From Neofusicoccum parvum (lineage: Eukaryota > Ascomycota > Dothideomycetes > Botryosphaeriales > Botryosphaeriaceae): DNA of 64,000 nucleotides. Below the pieces are notes generated by a model that was not told the origin of the DNA, ran no database searches, and saw nothing but the letters and a program-made list of their open reading frames with translations. The position numbers were made by a program, and so were the translations under genes. The stretch is from assembly GCA_020912385.1 (NCBI GenBank), contig CP087217.1, forward strand, positions 496,001-560,000. The letters are read 5' to 3'. Each line of letters begins with the position of its first letter. The first letter of the stretch is position 1. Positions 22,701 through 34,615 of this stretch are shown here, in pieces.

Positions 22701-24006
22701 CTCCACGTGCAAGCACGGCCTTGAGCTGGTCGGTCTGCTTCTTCTTTTCTTTGCTCTCCCGAGCGTCGCGTTGCTGCTTCTCCAGCTTTTCGGTAATGCG
22801 AGCTTCGCGGAGAGATTGCTTCTTGACGCGGCGATACATGGCCCGATTGGCAGTCATGGCCAAGTTATCAGCATACAGCATCTGCCTTCCGATCTCCTGC
22901 CTTAGTGCACGCTGCTTTGGCAAAAGGCAAAGCTTCTTATACTCGATCAGAGCCTTCAGCTTCAGGTTCTTTGCGTGTTCGTCGGTAGGAGTATCCGATT
23001 TGCTTGTGTCCCAGATGCCAATATTTGCAGGTAGCGATTCGAGCTCCGCCTTCCTAGCCTGTATCCGATTGTAGAGAACAATCTCCCGTTCCTCGCGGAC
23101 CTTGTCGACATCAACCCCAGAGGGCATGATGCTCGGTAGGATGTGCCTGCGTTCGCGGATACCGTGCTCAGAGTACGTGATTGTCTTGGGGAACATCGAA
23201 TACGGGTCGGTTGTTGTCTTGAAGCCCTTGTGAGCGTTGGATTCCTCCTTGGTGGCATCAGCTGCGGCAGCCTGAGCATTATCCAATACTTGGCCAGCAG
23301 CGGCGACACGCTCAGTGGGAGTGGGGGACTTGGTCGCTTGCTTCGAAGGGAAGAGGGCCTGCTGCATCTCGGGAGTGATGGGAATATTACGAGAGATACG
23401 CTTGAATGCAGCAATTTGAGCGCGCAGGGTCATGATCTGTGGCTGAGTGAAGGCAGGATGCGCACTAGGCGTAGTAGCTTTCTCAGCGCCGGTAGATTGC
23501 TGCGCAACGTTGTTTGCGCCAGTGTCGTTGTTCGAAGGCAGCGTGGGGGCACCAGCAGTCGCAGCGGCTTGACCATTGGCAGAGGGCGCAGAGGGCGCAG
23601 AGGGCGTAGAGGACGCTGGTGTGCCGTTTGTGGCAGCAGCGTGAGCAGTACCATTCTGTTGTTGCTGCTGCTGTTGCTGCTGTAATTGTTGCTGCTTCTG
23701 CTGTTGTTCCATCAAGTACCGCTGGCGCTGCTTCTGAAGGTTCGTTTGTTGTTGGACAGCCTGAAGCAGATTACGCGCCTTGATGAATTCGGGGTCGGAC
23801 TCAGAAACATTCTGCGCCTTCATCTGCTGGTACTTCTGCATGGTGGGTTAGCATGTGGGCTGGATCGGGGATGAAAACCGCGTGAGGGCGGCGGCGCGTA
23901 CCTGCAACGTTGCGTGAACTTGTTCTTTAGTGAGACCAGGCGGCAGAGACATCATGCCGCCTTGGCCCGGGCCAGAAGTGCCGTTGATCGGCTGTACAGA
24001 AGCCAT
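19723..24006 (-). CDS. snf2: SWI/SNF or RSC catalytic ATPase (SNF2/STH1 type)
   Basis: Two coding exons, 23,902-24,006 and 19,723-23,835, joined across a 66-nt intron (GTACGC, branch GCTAAC, CAG), give 1405 aa. Domains in order are: a glutamine-rich tract at about 75-95; QLQ (FTQPQIMTLRAQIAAFKRI, about 163-200); HSA-type basic helix (about 395-465); and the SNF2 ATPase with Walker A DEMGLGKT at about 587-594, Walker B DEGH, and a helicase-C region including TRAGGLGLNLQ and QDRAHRIGQ. A SnAC-like acidic segment follows, then basic AT-hook-like patches (KKRGRKPK, RKRGRG), and a single C-terminal bromodomain ending near the stop (YPDYYQIITKP, CNNCRTYNED). The protein couples ATP hydrolysis to nucleosome sliding or eviction in the nucleus. 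QLQ-HSA-ATPase-bromo order excludes ISWI, CHD and INO80. Whether it is the SWI/SNF or RSC subunit cannot be settled from one gene. Confidence 0.95.
23657..23710. repeat. CAG/CAA trinucleotide tract encoding polyglutamine
   Basis: A run of CTG/TTG on the plus strand (CAG/CAA on the coding minus strand) within the SNF2-type gene encodes two near-continuous glutamine blocks. Mixed CAG and CAA codons make it less slippage-prone than a pure repeat. Polyglutamine near the N-terminus is common in fungal SWI/SNF ATPases. Confidence 0.85.
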
Positions 24007-25494
24007 GGTGGGGGAAATCGCGTGTCTTCAAGTGGCCGACACGGTGTGTTGATCGCACAGGACGCGCGCCGTGAGAGGCCGGGGCCGAGGGTGGGCGCCG
24101 GGATGGGTGAGGAGCAGTGGACGTGACCAGGCGTTGAGTTCTGCCTCAGAGCATCCTCGTGCGGTGTTGAGATGCGCCTTGCGAATGCGCGTCGCGATGC
24201 GGCCGGCGGAGGAGGGCCGGGGAACAGGGCGGGCGGTCGCTCACGTCGCGGTGAGGAAATTGGGGGGAGGCGAAAATGAGTGTGGTGCGGTCGGGCAATG
24301 GCGCGGCGCGCAGGCGTGGAGGGGAAGCGGCACGCGTCGCAGAGCGTCGTGTCGATGCGCGGGGAAAGCTTCGGGGGTGCTGCGATGGGCGGTTCTCGTC
24401 AAGCCGTCGATGCTCACAGAGGTTGAGCGCGAGGCATGGCCGGCCGTTCAGAACGAGGCGTCAGGCTTGGCTTAGCGCGCTAGCGCACGTGACAGGCTCA
24501 ACAGCAGGAAGGCACGCCCCGCGCGGCCTTCACCCCGCCCATCGCCGCCAGCCGATTATGCAGTGCCAGTCGCACGTGCGAAACGGTGCTCTGGTGCCTG
24601 ACTTCACTGCTGTCATGGCGATGCGAAAACTGGGCGATAAATCATGTGATTCTTGGCGCGACGCGCATGGAGGATCAATTGGCCCTGGCGGCTCACGCCT
24701 GAAGCAGCCAACGGCCTTCAAAAAGCGGACCTGGCCGTCGCTGCACCTGGGCCATTTCGTACAGGTGGGCGCTGCAGTCAACGGCTAGCGTGAAACCGCT
24801 TTCAACGTCTAAGACCACTGGGCGCTTGAAGCAGTCATGCGGGGACAAAAGTTCGCTGGACTACATGCCACAAATGTCGAGGCAACTTGCGCTAGTAGCC
24901 AGCGAAAGCTCCTACCTGAAGGGCGATGTAAAAGCGCTTGAATATCAAAGCAATCCCCCACGCTGCTGTCTTGTAATTCAGTATGGGTGTTGGTGGCCGA
25001 GTGAATGCTGCTACGCCTCGGACGAAGTTACGTACCTAATTGTTGCAATATTTTGCGATTCGGCCAACGAGATATGTTCGGAAAAAAAGTTGATACTGCT
25101 CACCAGCAGTGCTTCTCATTCCACCTCGGCTAGCCGTCGTCGCGGGCACCTCTCTCAGAGCTTTTGAGAACTTTTGTATTTCAAGGAGACGAGATCCTCC
25201 GTAGCTAGGCTCGAAAACTTCGTGAACCCTTCCTGTCATCATTATCCTCGCTGAGCAGAGATTACCCTGTCCCTGCTATCGGCAGCGAAGAGCGCAAAAG
25301 CAATCTCGTCCCGCAACGAGGAGACCGTCCCGCAGCCTTGAACCCTACTGTGTATTCAATTGCAATCCGTGTTACTCCCCCCAATGGCCCCTTCTATACC
25401 TTCGCTTTCCTAACTCCACCCCTCGCACTGCTCCCGTAGCTTCCAGTACCCCATGATCAATGAGCCGCATATTCTAGCGAACTATTATTGGCCT
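24007..25494. other. Spacer between SNF2-type gene and BAR gene
   Basis: Contains the upstream region of the remodeler gene (GC-rich, 24,007-24,800) and the 3' side of the BAR-domain gene. No additional gene is supported: the open frames on the plus strand at 24,070-24,790 overlap each other and are Arg/Ala/Gly-rich. Confidence 0.5.
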
Positions 25495-26978
25495 TTAGTA
25501 TTGTGACATCTCGGATGAGCTCAGGCCGCTCCTCTTCATCGGCGGCGGCGGTGGAGGAGGCTTCTTCGCACGCGAAGGCGGTGGAGGAGGCGGTCCCTTC
25601 CTACCACTTGCCGGAGAGGTCGCCTCCTGCGTAGCCCAGCTGGCAGACCTCGATGGCGCTGGCGAGACAGACCTATCTCTGCCGTAGGACCTGGCGGGAC
25701 TATGGTCATCCTCGTCATACTCGTCACCGCGGCTGCGCACCGGCCTCAGGTTGTTGCGACCGCTCGTGATGGCAGATGAGTCGGTCGGAACACGAGAAAG
25801 CCGCGGCATGCCCATTGGGGAGTCGTCACCACGACGCGAGGGTCCCTCGAATGTTCCGGTGGTGCTGGTACGGCTAATAGATGGGCGCTTGGGGGAGTCG
25901 CCGCCGTAGTCACGGTCACGGTCACGGTCACGACGAGGGGAAACACCGCGCGAGCCGAGCTTCGGAATCGTGAGCTTGGGCTCGGGCATGGGTGGCTCTT
26001 CCTCCTCGGATCGGTAGCGTTCGTTGTAGGAATGCGCGGTGTTGGAGCGAGATCTGGGATGGCGGCGGCTGTTGTCAGAAGAGCCGCCAGTACTGTGTAA
26101 CGTTAGCATGTCTCTCACTTTATCTCCGGCACTGCCCCATAGTAAGCAGGCCACTGTAGGGGTAAAGTCGACTTACCGCCCTGGCCAGTCCCGCTTCAGC
26201 TGCATGAGCACCTCCCTACACTTGTCATGGTAGGCCAATTCGGCTTCCAAGAACGTGGTGAGGTCCTCCACGTTCTCTCTTTCAGCCTCCTTGATCTCCT
26301 CCATGCGGCGGAACACGTCCTCGCTGGTCTCCTCGTACTTGGCCTTCTGGGAGCGGAGTTCCTCCTCAACGCGGAAATCTTCCTTCTTCGCCTTCTGCAT
26401 CTTAACAAGAGCGGTATCATAGGCAAGCCGGCGCTGCTCCAGCTTCTTCCGGCCCGCATTGTATTCCTTCATCTGTGCGAGGTTTCGTTCAAGGGACTCC
26501 AGCCAGCTCGAGGTAGAATCGGCGAGGAGCGTCTCCTGTGCGCGGGCAAGTCTCTCCTGGGCGCGGCCCATGGCTGCGGAAAAGTCAGCTCCATCGTCGA
26601 AATGAGGTCGCGTGAGCCCAATACGTACACGACAGACAGGCCCCGTACTCCGAATCAGGGTCGAAATCCTCGCCGTGGGCGATCATGGTGGCTCCCATGA
26701 ACCCCACGGGGGTGTACTTCTCCTTGTCGCCTGCATCGTTGCGCTTCGACAGCCATTTGACGTAGGCGCTCATCGACCTGTGCAGGTTGTCCATTCCTGA
26801 AGTGCGCAAGTCAGCCAGCGCCATCACCAGTCGCGTGACGGCTTTGCATACCATCAGATCTGACGACCATCTCCTGCTCGAGCGCCTTGAAGTCATCGGA
26901 GGTGTTGGTCCTGACCTCCCCTCCCATGCGCTCCCCCGCCCATTGCTTGAAGCGGCCGAGTTTCTTGTTGACAAGCAT
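25495..26978 (-). CDS. BAR-domain protein with proline-rich tail
   Basis: Four exons, 26,852-26,978, 26,629-26,796, 26,177-26,573 and 25,495-26,092, encode 429 aa. Introns are 55, 55 and 84 nt, all GT-AG with matching phases. The start MLVNKKLGRFKQWAGERMGGE is typical of fungal BAR proteins, with an amphipathic N-terminus. Residues about 20-235 form the coiled-coil BAR module (SWLESLERNLAQMKEYNAG, then long Glu/Lys-rich helices and a final Tyr-His helix). The remainder is disordered: an Arg/Ser-rich region with an RDRDRD patch, and a C-terminal polyproline segment (GPPPPPPSRAKKPPPPPPPM) suited to bind SH3 domains or profilin. BAR dimers sense or impose membrane curvature, and the tail suggests a link to endocytic actin machinery. 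No SH3 domain is present, unlike Rvs167. I do not assign a yeast ortholog. Confidence 0.85.
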
Positions 26979-27912
26979 TTTGGCGGTTGGATGGTGATGT
27001 CGTAAATTCGGTCGTCCGCGAGGGCTGGTGGGGGAAAAGGAGCGGGTTGGAGATCACACGTGTTAGCGGCGGATAATTAGGCGCTGTGCTGGCTGAATCG
27101 TGGTGCCCAGGGCACTTTCGCGGTGTGTGGAGGGGCGTCGATGCTTGCTAGTATCGCATGCAAGGTTTCAGGTCGAAAATGGCTCAGAAGAAGGTCCGGC
27201 GAAGAGAAGGTAAGGGCGGGTAGCGAGCGTATGGCGGGGCTGCAAATAAAGAGAGCAGGTGAGGGAAACCACCGACCGGAACACAGCGGCATGGGCAGCT
27301 GTCCAGATATAAGGCACCGCGAAGTTCGAGGCCTGGATGATGCCACAAGGAACCCTTGAGGCCGTGCCGATCCTGCGCAGGGGCCTGGAGAGAACGCGGG
27401 AACCGCGCGGCCCAGCACGAGCTGTCCCCATCAAAATCGTGGCTTAGCCAGGCCTAGCAGTGCGATTCGCGCCTGCCCCTCGTTCGCGCCCATTTCGCCA
27501 AAGGGGAGGGAGGGGAAATGCACCGGGCGCCTGTCGATGATACGCTCTGCTTCCTGCCAATCGACAATCTGAAACAGCTGCAGAGCCGATTGTCATGAAG
27601 GCGTAACCGTATCGCCTTCCTGCTGTGGGCACGATCTCCTATTTTTGGACGTCATATCGAACGCATTTATTTTAATGAGACTCGAGGATCTACCTCTCGA
27701 GCCATTTATGAAGCTGCGTGGCCTCGCACGATCGCACTGCCCCAGGGAGCCTCCCCAGTCTCTTGCGGGACTGCCGTATGCGGCGGATATTGCTGAAGAA
27801 AGCTCGCATGCACCATGTTTTTTTTATTTCCCGGTACATATGGGTACTATTCGCCCCGAGGAAACCCGAACCCGCAGCAAAGAACACCCGAACCCATGCG
27901 TCACCCGTGAAT
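26979..27912. other. Spacer between BAR gene and RPL2
   Basis: Upstream sequence of the BAR-domain gene together with the 3' side of RPL2. No gene or repeat recognised. Confidence 0.5.
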
Positions 27913-29029
27913 CTAGTCCTTCGTCTTCTGAGTACCACGGAGCAGACCGGTTCTCCTGGCAGCAATAAGACCGGCCTTTTGACCCTGTGCGGCGTAGCGG
28001 GAGATGGTCGAGGCCTTACCGATATGCTGGTGGTTACCACCACCGTGAGGCTGGAGAAACGAGGATCAGCATCGCATATTTTCCGTAGAACGTCCGGGCT
28101 ACTTACATGGTCGACGGGGTTCATGGCAACACCACGAGTCTTGGGCCAAGAGTTGCGCTTGACGGCGAACTTGTGCTTAGCACGGGACGCCTCTGTTGAT
28201 ATTATTAGCTCTCGCTTCCCCTGCTGCCCCGGGGATTTCTGCACATACTCAGGAGAGGCTTGTCCGTCCTTCCACCACCAGCGACGATGCCGACCATACC
28301 ACGGACGGAGCTGGAGACGACCTTCTTGGCGCCAGAGGGGAGCTTGACACGGGTCTTGCCCTCGTCGGGGTTGTGGCCAATGACGGTGACGTAGTTGCCG
28401 GAGGTCCTGCCAAGCGCGCCGCGGTCGCCAACCTTCTCCTCGACGTTGGTGATGACGGTACCTTCGGGAACAGCGCCGACGGGCAGAACGTTGCCAATGG
28501 TCAAGCTGGCGTTCTTGCCGGCGTAGATGAACTGGCCAGTGTACATGCCCTCGTTGGCGATGAAGGTCTCGGTGTGGAGCTTGAAGCGGTACGGGTCGCG
28601 GAAAACGACCTTGGCGAGAGGAGCACCACGACCGGGGTCGTGGATGATGTCCTTCACGACACCGCGGATGTAGCCATGGCGCTCAGCGTAATCGTTGGTC
28701 CTGAACTTGGCGGGGGTCTTGTTCAGGCGGGTGTTGGCCGTGAAGATGGAACCACGACTTTTGCCATGTTAGCGATCGAGTCCGACGGATTTTCGAGCGT
28801 TGCGCATACCCCTTCCTCTGGTTCCTGATAACGCGACCCTGAGAAATGTCAGCTTGGGCTCCTCTGCAACTGTACGTGGCGAGGCCAGTGGACAGTCGCC
28901 ATCGCTGGCTGGAAAATGCGCTGTGTGACGGAGATTTCGGCGATGCCCCAATGCACCGTCCAAGCAACAAGAACCATCCGAGGCGGGCGAGTGTGTGTGC
29001 GATGCTCCGAGCGGAATTGTACTGACCAT
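27913..29029 (-). CDS. RPL2: 60S ribosomal protein uL2 (L2/L8)
   Basis: Five coding exons: 29,027-29,029, 28,810-28,838, 28,249-28,757, 28,107-28,192 and 27,913-28,050. Introns are 188, 52, 56 and 56 nt. The product is exactly 254 aa, the length of yeast Rpl2. The first coding exon is only the ATG; GTCAGT follows at once, and exon 2 begins GGT for [11 protein letters not shown]. The conserved core is complete: [97 protein letters not shown], ending in GTQKTKD. The HGGGNHQH loop lies at the peptidyl-transferase centre in the family, and the conserved histidines are present. The large 5' intron and split start codon are usual places for control of fungal ribosomal protein genes. Confidence 0.97.
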
Positions 29030-30705
29030 GGTTGCTGCTGTTGTTGTCGTACAGGTGGTGTCCGGTCGGTCGTCCTCTGCGGTTGAGATTGATTTCGATT
29101 GTGGGTTGTGTTCGCGAGGACCGCCGTGCACGGACTCAAAAATTAGCCGAGCCTAGCGTCGTGGCCTTGGAAGGGCGGCCGGCCGCACTTCAACCTACCG
29201 TCTCGTTCCCACCACCGAACTCCCACCAGCCAGCGCGCATCACCACCACGCGCCATCACAAACGTGCTGATGCACATCGTATAGACCGAAACGCACCGCT
29301 GTATTTGCTGGCTTTTCATCGGCGATGACTAGGCGTTGAACTTGGCTTCTCAGCCACCCAGAGGCGCTGTCGCTTCTAAATGACTTCAGTAGCGACATCA
29401 CTTAAGGAGATGGACTTAGCATAGGTGGGATGATTCCTTTGTGTTGTTGGTTTGTCCGAGCGCGTTTCCGTTGCGGGCAACGAGCACATGCCATGGCCAA
29501 ACTCCAAAAGAGCGACAGATACCGGTCCGCCAAGTCATCACAAAACTTCAACACCTGCATCTGTTCTTTTCGCTTTGAATCAAGAAACAACGCTTCCTCA
29601 TCTTCCTCGTATCTTCTGCTTCCTACGATGTCTTGAGACAACACCATTTCATTGTATTCACCCTCGGTTGCCCCTCTCCAGCAACTAAAGACGCTACTGG
29701 CCCAGTCGCGACACTCATTTTATTGTTTCCGGTCTGTATTTCGGTTTGAAACGCGATCGTTGCGAAAGAGCAAGTTGCAGGAAGAGTTCCCCCCGGGCGC
29801 ATGTCAATCACGGTCGCAGAACTTTTTGCCGAGGGTCGATGCCGGCGGACTTGCGAAGCGCAAACGTTGTGCATTTCAACAGAAAAGAGCTTGGACATCC
29901 TGACCGGAATAAGAACCGTCTCTCATCCAGCTGCAAAACCTTTGCCGTTCGTTTCTCGACAGGGCATTCACTGCCGTGGGTCACGGTCGGGAGCCTTCAC
30001 GCAACTCGTCAGCGCGGAAGCCACGCCTGAGAAGCTGTAAAGAGCATGCCAACTCTGCGCACCTACAGAAGCATCCGTGACCAGCAATGCAGGATGGCTC
30101 ACGAACGAACGCAGCCGTATGGACTGTCGCTCCTGGTCGGTATGCACCTTTCCCCACACTCGGGCTTGGGGCCTGTCACTGTCACATTTATGAGGAAGCG
30201 AGCGACGCGAACATCACAAAATTCTCCACCGTGGCAGCGTCACGCCTCCAGTGTTGAACTGGGCATGTTCGCGCCTGTACGACAGAAATTTGCAGGCGCC
30301 GCGTCTGACTGGCGGCCACGCAGAGGTCAGGCTTCGGCATTTGGACGCGCAGTCGAGCTTTGGGCAATTTTCGATGACAGGTGTATGTGGAGATGAATCG
30401 TAGTTGCGCTATATCTTCATGTGTGAAGGAAGCGCAGCGGGCTGTTAGATAGTGAACGCGAATGGAACTTTTCGCCCCGTACTCGAGGAGCCAGCGCGAT
30501 GTATGTGACGGTATAGGCCCAAGCCCAGGACACATGACGTGCCCCCGGTGCAAAGATGCCCAAGCCAATCATGTAATCGTATCGTTGCCGTGCTTCAGTT
30601 AGCTTCATTCTCGTGCTGCTCCAGCCGGCCGCGCACTTCGCATCCACAACCCGCCGACCCACTGCGACCTCATCCAACTTCCACCACACCCTCCCTCGCC
30701 CCAAC
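29030..30705. other. Divergent spacer between RPL2 and the WHIM1-like gene
   Basis: About 1.7 kb containing both promoters. Small overlapping open frames on both strands (29,400-30,400) have no domain and no splice-consistent extension. A CT/CAC-rich segment at 30,640-30,705 immediately precedes the plus-strand start. Confidence 0.5.
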
Positions 30706-32918
30706 ATGAGCGACTCCGGGCTTTCCTCAGCACTGTCGTCGCCGCCCGCAAGCGACGACGAGGCTCCGGTCATTGGGCCTCTCGACAAATTTCTGCAGAA
30801 GCCGTCGTCGAAGAAGAAGATGGCCGCTACCACCGCCGCGCAACCACCGCCGAGCCCGCCCGTCAAGAGGAAGCGCCCTGCCTCACCGCTGCGCGAGGCG
30901 GTTCTGGCTGACAATGAGGACATAGCTGTGAGTTCATGGCGCGATATAACACGTATTGACGCGACGAACGCGTCGCTTTCGGACTGTACCGTATGCTAAT
31001 GCGCATGCTACATCCTAGTTCATCGTTATGTTCCGGTCGCGCTTCACCGACGCCTTCCCGCCCAAGTGCCCTCACATTGGCCCTCAGGATATCGAGAGGG
31101 GGATTGTCGATCCTGTGCCGTCACCGCAAGTTGAGAGTCTGCTGTGCGCGCTCCTCGGACTCGCTCTCAACCGCAAGAAGCCCGTCGAGTACGTCCCCCG
31201 GTGCCCTTGCCTCGTCGCATCCTTTTACACGCATACCTCCATGGAGTTTTCAAGCATGGACGGATAACTGTATTGCTAGCCAAAGCTAATACACGTATAG
31301 GAAGGGTCATTACAACCGCGCTCTCGAGGAGGCCATATCGACCTACAAAGGCCAGTGGCCTTTCGCCTGGGGCGGCATCAACCCCTTGTCAGGAGCCCGC
31401 ACTTTCAACAGCTTGACTCCCCAAGAGCGCGTACGTTTCTACCTACCTGGGGTGCTGGGTATGCCGCTGACTCTCGCAGTTGTCACTCCTGCGCAACATC
31501 ATCCTGTGGAGTCTTCATGGTTCAGAGGCCGTGCTCAAGATCATTAAGGATTCATACAAGCAATCTCGCCACGATGACGACCTAAACCAACCGTTGTCGG
31601 TGCAGCCCTGGGGTGTGGATGGGGACAAGCGCCGCTACTGGCTTATCGAGGGCAAGGACGACACGCCGTTCCGTCTATACCGTGAGAGCAACCCAGCACT
31701 TAAGAAGAATACCTGGAGGACCATCGCAGGCACAATCGACGAGCTGCGGGAGGTGGCCGCCAAGTTAGCAGACGACAGCTCTCAGGCGTCGCGGAGGCTG
31801 AGCGACAGGATTCACGCGGCCATCCCTCGCTTCGAGGCCACTGAGGAGGTAAGCGCTACCCACGCGTCACGCGTCCACCAACATACTGTTTCAAACTCAG
31901 ACTGACAACATACCTGTAGAAGCGGAGGCGTCGCGAGTATCGCATGCAGCGCAAGGCACAATTCGCCCGCCCTGAGCCTGGTTTCTCTCTGTATGAGGGT
32001 CGCACCCGCGGCAAGCGCATGAGGTACACCTACTCCGATGAAGAGGACGAGACTGGCTCCGATGCCATCTCCACCCGTCGCTCTACCCGTCGCGGCACCC
32101 CCACAGACAACAGGCCTGTTGTAACTGCTAGCGGTCGCCAGGTTCGCTCACGCCTGGGCGGCGTCTACGGCGAATCTCTTCTTAGCGGCCAGAACACGGA
32201 ATTTGATTCCCCCGCCACTGCAGAGTACGAGCGCTCTGATGCTTCGGAAGGGCCGAATGGCCGCGCTACTCGTATCGGTCGTTCTAGTAGAGGCGATATT
32301 CCTCAACGAAGCCACCGCAAACACATTGCCGGCTACAACAGCATCGATGAGATGGACGACGAGGATGAGGCAGATGAGTGGGATGGAGGAGATGACGATG
32401 AGGAGGACGACTTAAAACTAGACGATGACGACGAAGATTCGATCAGCGAGGACGAGTCAGACGAGGAGATCTACGGCAAGTCCAAGGGCAGCCTCATTGT
32501 CACCCTGCGCATTCGCGGTGATCGTCTTGCAGCAGCGAGCAGCCCTCCCCAGCAGCCCAGCAGCCCGCCGGCTATGAAAGAGCAGGTCGAGGAGAAGATG
32601 GAGATCGATATCGCTCCTGCAACTCGCCCTGTCGCACCTTCCGTGGAACACCCCGCCCAGCCTGTTGGATACAACGCACAGCCGGTCCACAAGCCAATTT
32701 CAGCAGAGCCGATCACGAAACTCCCCTCGCCGCCTGCTAGTATCACTCTCAAGCCTGAGCAACCCGAGATCAACGGCACCACCATTGTCGACAGTGCGCC
32801 GACTACCAACGGTTATACTGTCCAGCCGCAGCACGCGGGCCAGACCATTGTGAATGCTCCGCCAGCCAAGATGCAGGATTCGGCGATGCCTGATGCTCCT
32901 GTTTACCCCTCACAGTAG
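30706..32918 (+). CDS. DDT/WHIM1-like chromatin-remodelling accessory protein
   Basis: Five exons, 30,706-30,927, 31,019-31,188, 31,301-31,430, 31,480-31,848 and 31,920-32,918, give 629 aa. All four GT-AG introns (91, 112, 49, 71 nt) keep phase. After a Pro/Ser-rich N-terminus with the nuclear-localisation-like KRKRP comes a DDT-like helical region (FRSRFTDAFPPKCPHIGPQD, about 76-130). This is followed by a helix with SLLRNIILWSLHGSE and the WHIM-type motif QPWGVDGDKRRYWLIEGKDD with FRLYRESNP (about 215-250). The C-terminal half is disordered, with strongly acidic runs (DDDEEDDLKLDDDDED) and Pro-rich sequence. DDT and WHIM modules pair in subunits of ISWI-type remodelers, where they position linker DNA. 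The assignment to that complex is inference, and no PHD finger or bromodomain is present. Confidence 0.75.
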
Positions 32919-33673
32919 AGGACACTCGATACAAAAGTTATTTCTGATAGGTGTAGAAGAGGCGGTGCGAGCGTATCGTGTACGAGATACGATACGATAC
33001 CCATGCGTGTGCTTTTGCTGCTTTACCTTTTGCTCTGCCTCATGAGATTCAGATTTGGGGACCAACGGCGTTTATTTTTTGGAATGATGGGTTCTCTTCG
33101 ATTCAGCAAACGGGGATCATACCACATGGTCGATGATAGACTTTACTACTGCTACTGCGAATGCCGGGTCGGGACGGAGAAAGCGACGGCATCTTTTTCT
33201 CTCGATGCATTGTTTATGTATGATAGGCACAGGATACCGAAGGAAAGCTATTTTAATGGTTATAGATGCTGTGCAATGTCTTGAGATGCTTTGAGTAACA
33301 AGCTGGGACTTGTCTTGATTGCTATATGATGAGTTAGGGAGCAACGAGTACATACTCTTCACACATAGGTAGTTAAAGCATTCGTCCGGATAGGGTCGTC
33401 CTTTCTTTGACTGCACAGTTGCATCCGGACGATCGATCAACTACCCATAAAGATATCCATCGAACAAACATCGTTTAAGGTTTCGAATAATGTCACAGAA
33501 GAGTGTGACAGGTAAACCATCCGTCCACAGAATGTGTCTCGATGACTTTTACTACTTTGAAATAAACCCTTGAGAAATGTTTGAGATATATTGCCCTTTG
33601 AGCCGTCATTTCCCTGAACGCCAAAACCCACACCAACATCCATGGTATCATCCGCACTGGACTGTCCGGTCTC
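32919..33673. other. Convergent 3' spacer with a palindromic element
   Basis: Lies between the 3' ends of the WHIM1-like gene and FAF1. Holds element copy B (33,365-33,448) and a short GATAC triplication near 32,985-33,000. No gene is supported. Confidence 0.6.
33365..33448. repeat. Palindromic MITE-like element, copy B (84 bp)
   Basis: The left arm begins ATAGGTAGTTAAAGCATTCG and the right arm ends with the complement, CAACTACCCAT. The right inner part, GCACAGTTGCATCCGGACG, is the reverse complement of the left inner part of copies C and D, so B is inserted in the opposite orientation. Same length class as A, C and D. Confidence 0.8.
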
Positions 33674-34615
33674 TTACCTCCTTTTCCCGCCCCTCTTCCC
33701 TCCCCGCCCCCCACCACCGCCCCGCCCTTCGCCTGTAATACTTGCCACATCTCTCTTACTCAGCTTCAACATACCGCCACTAAACTTACCCACCCCCGGC
33801 CCGCCAACCCCCCTCTCCCTCTTCCTCTCCTCGCCAACCTTCTCCTTCTTCGCCCGCTCGAGAATAATCCCGTTCTCCCTCGCCTCCCGGCGGCGTTTCT
33901 CCTCGCGCTCGGAGGCCTTCGCCTTGATGCCCTTCCGGTGCGCCATCGGCATCTTCCCCTGCGCGAGGATCGAGCCCTTGGAGCCGAGCGCCTGGATGCG
34001 CAGGTCCGTCGCTTTGTGCCTGTTCTTGCCGCTCGGGCCGGCGAGCAGCGAGGCCGAGGAGGAGGCGTCGAGGAGGTGCGATTCTTTGAGGAGGCGCTGC
34101 AGCGCGAGGTCATTCTTGAGGTTGAGGGCGTCGGCGTCGGCGTCGTCGTCCTTGTCGCCGGCATTGTCGTTTGAGGATTGCCTGGGCGTGGGTGCGGTGG
34201 GGGGCTTGGAGGACTGCGGAGGCGCGAAGTTAGCAGAGGAGGCAGAGGTGGAGTAGGCGGATTGTGTTACCATGAATGCTTTCAGCTCGGCTTTGCTCAT
34301 GCGCTCGCTGCGCGTGGGCCCGGTGACTTCGACGACTTCGACGGTGTTGTTGTTGCCGGAGTTCTCGTCTTCTTCGGAAATGCCGTCCCAGTCGTCGTCC
34401 TCGCTCTCGCGTTCTTCCGCCTCGGCGGGCTCAGGCGCCTTCTTCTCCTCCTTTTTGGAGCCGCTCAGCGGCTTGAATTTGGCTTCGAAGGCGCGGCGGA
34501 ACGCATCGCGCAGGTCCTCCGAGTCCGACGGCTCGTCCTCCTCCTTCTTCGCCGGGCGCTTGCTCGCCGGGGCCTTCGATTCGACGCGCTTCCGCTTGCC
34601 CAGCGCTACCGCCAT
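33674..34615 (-). CDS. FAF1: Protein FAF1, small-subunit rRNA processing factor
   Basis: Single exon of 313 aa. The start is placed at MAVALGKRKRVE rather than an in-frame upstream methionine because the upstream residues are unlike the family. The N-terminus is Lys/Glu-rich with a conserved DAFRRAFEAKFKPL helix. The centre carries SERMSKAELKAFM. The C-terminal half holds the family core: LALQRLLKESHLL, RHKATDLRIQALGSKGSI, KMPMAHRKGIKAKASEREEKRR and the short GVGGPGVGKFSGGMLKLSKRDV, followed by a Gly/Arg-rich end. In yeast Faf1 is a nucleolar factor needed for early 18S rRNA maturation and 40S assembly, and Arg/Lys richness fits RNA binding. Transcribed divergently from HIS6 from a 243-bp spacer. 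Confidence 0.85.
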   Translation of the reverse strand: MAVALGKRKRVESKAPASKRPAKKEEDEPSDSEDLRDAFRRAFEAKFKPLSGSKKEEKKAPEPAEAEERESEDDDWDGISEEDENSGNNNTVEVVEVTGPTRSERMSKAELKAFMVTQSAYSTSASSANFAPPQSSKPPTAPTPRQSSNDNAGDKDDDADADALNLKNDLALQRLLKESHLLDASSSASLLAGPSGKNRHKATDLRIQALGSKGSILAQGKMPMAHRKGIKAKASEREEKRRREARENGIILERAKKEKVGEERKRERGVGGPGVGKFSGGMLKLSKRDVASITGEGRGGGGGRGGKRGGKRR

